Shown here: positions 58,491-64,000 of the stretch, piece after piece
How positions within the stretch are numbered: the stretch's first letter is position 1
Layout of the letters: each line of letters begins with the position of its first letter
NCBI GenBank assembly: GCA_013407085.1
Contig: JACCGJ010014174.1
Coordinates: forward strand, 1 to 64,000
Length of the DNA stretch: 64,000 bases
Direction of reading: 5' to 3'
Origin: Atriophallophorus winterbourni
Lineage: Eukaryota; Platyhelminthes; Trematoda; Plagiorchiida; Microphallidae
Notes under the pieces: model-generated
Database searches by the model: none
What the model saw: the letters and a program-made list of their open reading frames with translations, nothing else
What the model was told of the DNA's origin: nothing
Translations under genes and position numbers: made by a program

Positions 58491-60004
58491 AAGCCATCCA
58501 CAGACACAGTAGCTTAGTGAGACCCAGTCTGACAGTACGAACATGAATCGGGTTTAAATTGCATTAACCTTGTTAACCACAAGTTAGTTAATAACAGCAC
58601 AGGCTATGATGAGCGGTGAGCTCGTTTAGATAGACGGGTCAGATTAAGATCAATTGATATACGCATCCACTACGTGCTGTGTGTGCAGGAGTGATCAACG
58701 TCCGCTGACTGATTAGCTTGCTTCTCTAATCCGTGCGCGCACTAGCGGTCGTGCACGTTAATGTTTACGCACGACAGAATGGGGAACCAGATTGTGGAGC
58801 TATCATCGCCTTTCAACTTGTTGACCGCATTTTTACCAACCATTTGCTATTTCGAGTACCTCAGCGTCAAGCCGTTCCATATCGCTTTTCACCACCCGCA
58901 TTATCAATTCTACACGATGACTTATTGCAGCACTAGGGCTGAATTTGGGATAATGGATTGATGATGGATGTCGTTGGGTGTTGTAATTTCGAAAAATTTA
59001 CCATGCTGAAACTTGCGTGTAAATATTATTTTCCATTCCGTGGGTGTGGCAAAAGAATTGCTTATATCTTTAAACTGAGTTTATGTTTGAAAACACAAGC
59101 CTGATCCAGGCAAAGGGCTGCACAATCAACAACTGCATGTGAACAGAAATAAGACGAAGAAAATGGCTTTATTGGTCGACACGAATTTTCAGCAATACAC
59201 ACACAAATACTTTTCCGAAAACGTTACGTAAACAATTTGAAGGTGAAGATTCATTGTCGAAATTTAAACTGTTAATCGCTTCCTTAGATCAAGAATAACT
59301 TTCGATTTATCAACGAAAAAGGGAAAGTTAAGCAATGAAAGTATTCCTGAATTTTTTGATTCGTGAATAAGAAACAAGATATTGGCTTCATGTAGATGAG
59401 AACGATTTGTAAACCACGAGGACCCCATTCAGTGGGTGTGCATTATCGGATGAAATGACTCTGATCAATCTGTCACATACGGAAATGTCGATGGACGATC
59501 ATATATCCAATTAACTCGGTCGAGACGTAGCTCAGTAGTGCGATAAACTTGATGCCTCTTTTGATCATTAGGAAATCCTTTTCAACTAGACCGGGAAGTG
59601 AGGAACAATAAAGAGAAAACCAAAACGTCTAACTTCGTCAGGTGGGACAAATAGGGAACGCAGGCATTGGGCATAGAAAGAGTCTTCAAACCTTCAAGAA
59701 CTGTGCCGTTACATGATCAGTTCAGTTGAGACTTTGTGATGATAACGTAACGCCAAGATACTTGAAACTATGGCTTCTTCCGAACTCAGAGCTATTGGAG
59801 GAAACCGGAGGAATTCATGTCAAGTTGAGCATACCTAGGCAAATATAGGAAGTGATAATTGCATCGAGATTCCAGCCTGTTTCCACGGGTATATAATTTA
59901 CCACCACATTACTTGTTCGCCAAATGACTTATACCCGATAGCAAAACCTTGCTTCAGTGTATTGTACATGAGATATAAAAGCTTGGTTTTATTTAATATT
60001 CGCC
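58491..60004. other. Spacer
   Basis: Overlapping small frames at 58733-58961 (one reading FNLLTAFLPTICYFEYLSVK) have no support beyond being open. Nothing else seen. Confidence 0.4.
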
Positions 60005-60010
60005 TTTATT
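60005..60010 (-). terminator. Poly(A) signal AATAAA
   Basis: AATAAA on the minus strand, 29 nt after the stop codon of the 60-codon gene. Confidence 0.6.
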
Positions 60011-60039
60011 TACTAACAAAATATTCATGTATAACCAAA

Positions 60040-60222
60040 TCATTCATAATCTACACTCGTATTTGGATAAACAGCCGAAAATTGATTCCATTGAAACATT
60101 CGTAGCTTGATAAATTTCAATTTCTCATAATCCGGGTGAATTCTGGCTAGCTTTTGAAAGTAATCACGTTCTCCATCATCCTTTTCATCGTATGCCACAG
60201 ACGGAATATCGTTCCCAGTCAT
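60040..60222 (-). CDS. Small 60-residue protein, unknown function
   Basis: ATG at 60222 with an in-frame TGA seven codons upstream, so the start is fixed if the gene is unspliced there. The sequence is charged and Tyr/Lys-rich, with a central segment (ERDYFQKLARIHPDYEKLKF) that looks helical and amphipathic, and no membrane segment or signal peptide. A TGA at 60040-60042 is followed by AATAAA. Composition and poly(A) signal suggest a real gene or a terminal exon. I recognise no family; a small mitochondrial or structural subunit is possible but not shown. Confidence 0.5.
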   Translation of the reverse strand: MTGNDIPSVAYDEKDDGERDYFQKLARIHPDYEKLKFIKLRMFQWNQFSAVYPNTSVDYE

Positions 60223-61557
60223 TGTGCTCTTTGTTGTTCAAATTTTTCGCGTAACCGTTACCATGACTGCCTAATCAATAATCAAATGAAGATGTCACGC
60301 TACGTATCGGTGTGTGCGTGTGTGTCCTTCATTTATACCAATTTGTCAGCTGATAGCTAGTACTCAGCTATCGGTGTAGAGTGGACTCGGGTCAAAATGC
60401 AGCACAATAGGACACCATAAAAAATGTGCGAAAGACAAAAAATCACGGATGCATTTGAGTTCTTTGTGTACGTTGTTGGCATCATCAAAGTATTTGGAGC
60501 CGCTTTTATGGTCTCCAAAACAATTAAGCTAAACAATTAAACTAAAGCTATAAATGGCACCTACTGGGCACTGACCAAGCCGAGTTAGCGAGCATAGTGT
60601 TTGGACTTGCGCCTGTAACGAAGCATTTTTGTCAGAGTTATTAAAATGTTCGAGATTTATGGTGTGATGAACATTTGAATCTACAGATTCCTGCTTTTCA
60701 TGCGAGTGATTGTTTGGATTTAATTTGTGATCGTTCCTTAGGATCCATAATATCAACCGCCGTTATATGAAACGAATATGTAAGGCGAAGAAGTAGTGCC
60801 TACAGTCACGTCTCACGTAAGCAGGCAAATGTTTTGAGTTACTTTGAGTGATGTTCTGCGTATCTGCTCCGAATAAGTCACATAAGTTGTTCGCGTTAGC
60901 ATACTCTGGAAACAACGACATCGCCAGAATCCATATGGCCTAACGGATCTTGGAGAAGGTCGTAATTCTTGATCCATCCCATGTGCAAATTGACAGCCAG
61001 CAAAACTTCAACTAGCCGATTGGGATTGGGCGCTTCTAGAGTTTGTTGAACCTCGAGGGACTGTTGAACCTGAAACTCCTATAATCCTTTCAACTTATTA
61101 TTTTAGGGTATTGTTTGGATTATTCGGGTTGTTCCGTTTGAATTTCAATACTAATACTTTAAACAGAAATTGCTGGCTTAAATAAGATTCAAAGTATAAT
61201 GATACGTATACAACGGCAGTACGACAACAATATTTAAATGCATGCGATTGAGTAGGTAGAAGGGATCAATTCCGCTAGAGTGGAAACAATGTTGCCTTAG
61301 GAGAGCGATTCGAAACCCAACTTTTAATGTCGAGCATTCTACCCTAGTTTAACTTCAATATACAATCGAAAAATATATCAAAATTTGACCTTGTTCTTGT
61401 ATTGATTAGGGATTATCAATGTGCTATGTTTTCATAAAGTCGAGGATAAATCCGGATATTTTAATGACGAAGCAAACCAGCTTCATATGCAATTTTACAA
61501 TATTTACAATATCTACATTATTATGATTGAATAATTATCGTGTGATGCGAAGTGCGT
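60223..61557. other. Spacer upstream of the tRNA gene
   Basis: A 75-codon minus frame (60529-60756) lacks an ATG. Nothing else supported. Confidence 0.4.
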
Positions 61558-61629
61558 GGCCCGATGGTCTAGGGGTATGATACTCGCTTAGGGTGCGAGT
61601 GGTCCCGGGTTCGAATCCCGGTCGGGCCC
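61558..61629 (+). tRNA. tRNA-Pro(AGG): tRNA-Pro (anticodon AGG)
   Basis: 72 nt. Acceptor stem GGCCCGA/TCGGGCC with discriminator C at 61629. Anticodon stem TCGC/GCGA closes the loop TTAGGGT, with anticodon AGG, which reads proline CCU codons. The T arm is CCCGG-GTTCGAAT-CCCGG. The internal A box (TGGTCTAGGGGTA) and B box (GGTTCGAATCC) for RNA polymerase III are intact. No intron, no encoded CCA. TTTT at 61636-61639 may act as terminator. Confidence 0.97.
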
Positions 61630-63619
61630 GACGACATTTTGACATTTCAAGTTTCTAGTGTTTCTGCTTCTCCGAGTTCAATCTGAACTATAAAATATTG
61701 CAGTTACCGACTATTTAAATATTTGGTCAATCTTTCTAACGTATTCACGAAAAAGAGATTGTAATGAATCGGATAGAGAAGGTTTCAAGATTTATTGTTG
61801 AAAAGCAATTAACTTTACAATATCGATATAAATTGGCTTTTAAATAATATATTATATAGTATTGTCAAAACCTGTTGGGGTAAATGTTACAATTTTTCCG
61901 TGTTGTATGTTAAAAATCAAATGCTTTGAATGTGACTACTTACAAACCAAAAGTAGGCAAACGTGATGGCCAAGAAAGTTGATTTCCTTAAAACGGTCGT
62001 TGTGATGATTTTGCTTATAATTATGAATTTAATTCGCAGCTAACTACGTACACACATAGATCCGACTTATAGTTTTCCTTGCTGGATAACCGTAACTTAT
62101 GTTAATCACCATCTTTAATCATCTGCTGTTCAAAATTCTTTTGTTTTTCGTGGAAATAGCGAACGTTGAGTCACGGCTGTGGTATTGCTTGCAATCTTTT
62201 GGCAGCGATTTTTTAACGTTCATATATATATAATATCAACTCGCTTTTTAAATGTTAAGCAAGTGAAATAACACGAAACACGATGTTAGGAGTTGGATTA
62301 GTGATCCGTAAGATGCCCTTGAACGGTATGGATAATTTTAGGGCTAGTATAATGGATCCGTCCCAACCAGGTACTCTATGATTTCGACCAACGATTTTAA
62401 CTGCCCAGGCGCACTTATTGATGAGCTTGAGTTACTGAACACCAACTTATCAACATTGCTTTACGAGTTTCAATATCCCCTCGTCGTAATCGTAATTTTG
62501 CATGGGCAAAATTTCTTGACGAGAGAATTCGCTCTCTGCTAATTATGCAGCGTTGGATGCCACGATTGAAAACAGGCATTTTCCGTCACGCAACAGGCAG
62601 ACCGTGGGAGACAATAGTGATTAATTTTTTCGAGTATTCAAATTGCAATATTGATATTTACCGTTATACTTTTGACGATGTTATCAGGGAGCCTAATCTA
62701 CGTTGCGTGCATTAATTGATTTATCTCTACTGTAATCGAAAGGGATTAAAAATTAGTGTGTTCGCTTTGTGTATTGTTTGTTAAAAATTTAACTCCGGAT
62801 GGTGAATAGATGTATTTTGCGTAGATCCATCTCTCATTTCGGTGTAATTTGGTGGAATAGGAAAGAATTATAATAAGGACAGATTCTTTCAAGTGTACAC
62901 TCAATACAAACAGTGATATTCACAAGGGAATTCAACGAGTCCAACATGTAGGTACCGCCTTTTTATGATGGTGTCGGACAACACGCATAGAGTAAATCGG
63001 CCGCCTTTAAGTGCTGATCTCAACTAGTTTGCGTTATGCATATCTAGATTTCGTGATTTTATGCATGCGGTGTTTAGCTGGAGAATCCTGAAAGACACAA
63101 GCACTATCACTATTAAAAATGGTGCTACTTCAAACATAATATATAATATATTCATTCAAATGCATCACGTCAGAGGCCTGTTTAGATCATTTTTCAATCA
63201 GAATGACAATTTCAACAATTTATTTTCCGATCATGGTGTTCACATCGGAACTTCCCTAAGTTGACCTCCACGGTTTGTAACACGTTTAGCCTTGCAAACC
63301 TTCGGGTGCTTGGACCTCGCCTGTTAAATTACATGGAAAGGCTATGGGGTGTTTCGTATCATCCGCAAACGAATTGTATATCGTTCGATTTCGGCTAACG
63401 TACGACAGTAGACTATTGACTGTTGGACACTGCCTTCCGGTCACACTTCCGTATCACCGATTGTAGTGAATGAGAGGTCAACACGTTTGCTCACATCACG
63501 TGACGCTCGCACCTGCTTCAGATTATTGGCCAACTTAAGGTTCATTATGCATTCAGTATGCAAACATCTCAGGTCACCAGTTAATTGGTGACAAGTGGCC
63601 AACATTCGGCCTGTCATTA
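61630..63619. other. Spacer, nothing recognised
   Basis: AT-rich. No supported gene. Confidence 0.4.
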
Positions 63620-64000
63620 CCACTTTTCGGGTCATCGTGTGATTCTTGGCCATTCGGTTCCCTTCTTGCTCTTTCCACACCAGGGGTTCGACGGACCTTG
63701 CCTAGCTGATAATGTGTGCCGAATTTTACGGCCTTCGTTCCCGTCACTGTAGATACTTTTGAACCAAAATGACGGAAAATACTTTCCCATTATGATAGAG
63801 ATAATGAAACTATTTGATTTTCTTATATTGATAATTTCTGGATCGTTATTATTCACGTAACATGTCATCGAGTTTCGACAAACTGACTGATCATGCCCAA
63901 TTTTACCACAATCATAACATTCAGTATTACGAACCTACAATTGTAACTTGCCGAGCAATGCACAGTTTCCAAACTTCCGATTGTCACAATTTGGAATTGC
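63620..64000 (-). mobile_element. Gypsy-type gag fragment with CCHC zinc knuckle (runs off the window)
   Basis: Minus strand at 63879-63919 reads CYDCGKIGHDQSVC, a full CX2CX4HX4C knuckle, preceded by a decayed first box. The frame continues leftwards to 63632 (GRKIRHTLSARQGPSNPW), where a protease would be expected but cannot be confirmed. The rest of the element lies beyond the right end or is lost. Confidence 0.55.

Noticed and set aside
58733..58961. Two overlapping plus-strand frames of 66-67 codons
   Set aside because: Two alternative frames over the same DNA, neither with family resemblance or a poly(A) signal.

Overview
The window reads as nuclear DNA of a parasitic flatworm, most likely a trematode. 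This is inference from repeat content: CR1-like LINEs with pentamer 3' tails, a CsRn1-like Ty3/gypsy element, Penelope-like fragments, hammerhead-ribozyme repeats, AT-rich gene-poor spacers and an intronless divergent class A GPCR. Codon-level evidence for a species is absent, so I do not name one.

Layout. 1-14.2 kb is a stack of non-LTR retrotransposons, nearly all on the minus strand: an almost intact CR1-like element (176-4572), 3'-end fragments, a second decayed full-length copy (4813-9430) that carries a 169-bp LINE insertion, an RTE-like tail, a truncated CR1 (9803-10709) and a different CR1-like family (10710-13010). 15.4-21.4 kb holds a plus-strand LINE relic split by a 4.6-kb LTR retrotransposon with matching LTRs and target-site duplication. 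21-53 kb is AT-rich spacer with scattered LINE and Penelope relics, two hammerhead ribozyme repeats (31.5 and 33.0 kb) and a two-exon piece of a LITAF-domain gene (39.25-42.32 kb). 53-64 kb has a single-exon GPCR, a long (CATA)n microsatellite, a decayed reading frame, two broken hammerhead relics, a small 60-codon gene with a poly(A) signal, a tRNA-Pro(AGG) and, at the right edge, a gypsy-type gag zinc knuckle.

How parts work together. In the CR1-like elements, ORF1 (PHD finger plus nucleic-acid-binding domain) and ORF2 (APE endonuclease plus reverse transcriptase) overlap with ORF2 in the -1 frame and no AUG. Both long copies keep a zero-frame A-AAA-AAC heptamer, a 9-nt spacer and a perfect 7-bp hairpin, which predicts programmed -1 frameshifting to make an ORF1-ORF2 fusion. 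The hammerhead repeats have a full catalytic core with a palindromic stem III, the form expected to work as a dimer in Penelope-like elements and retrozymes. These two are the strongest leads in the window. Host genes are few: LITAF-like, GPCR, the 60-aa protein and tRNA-Pro.
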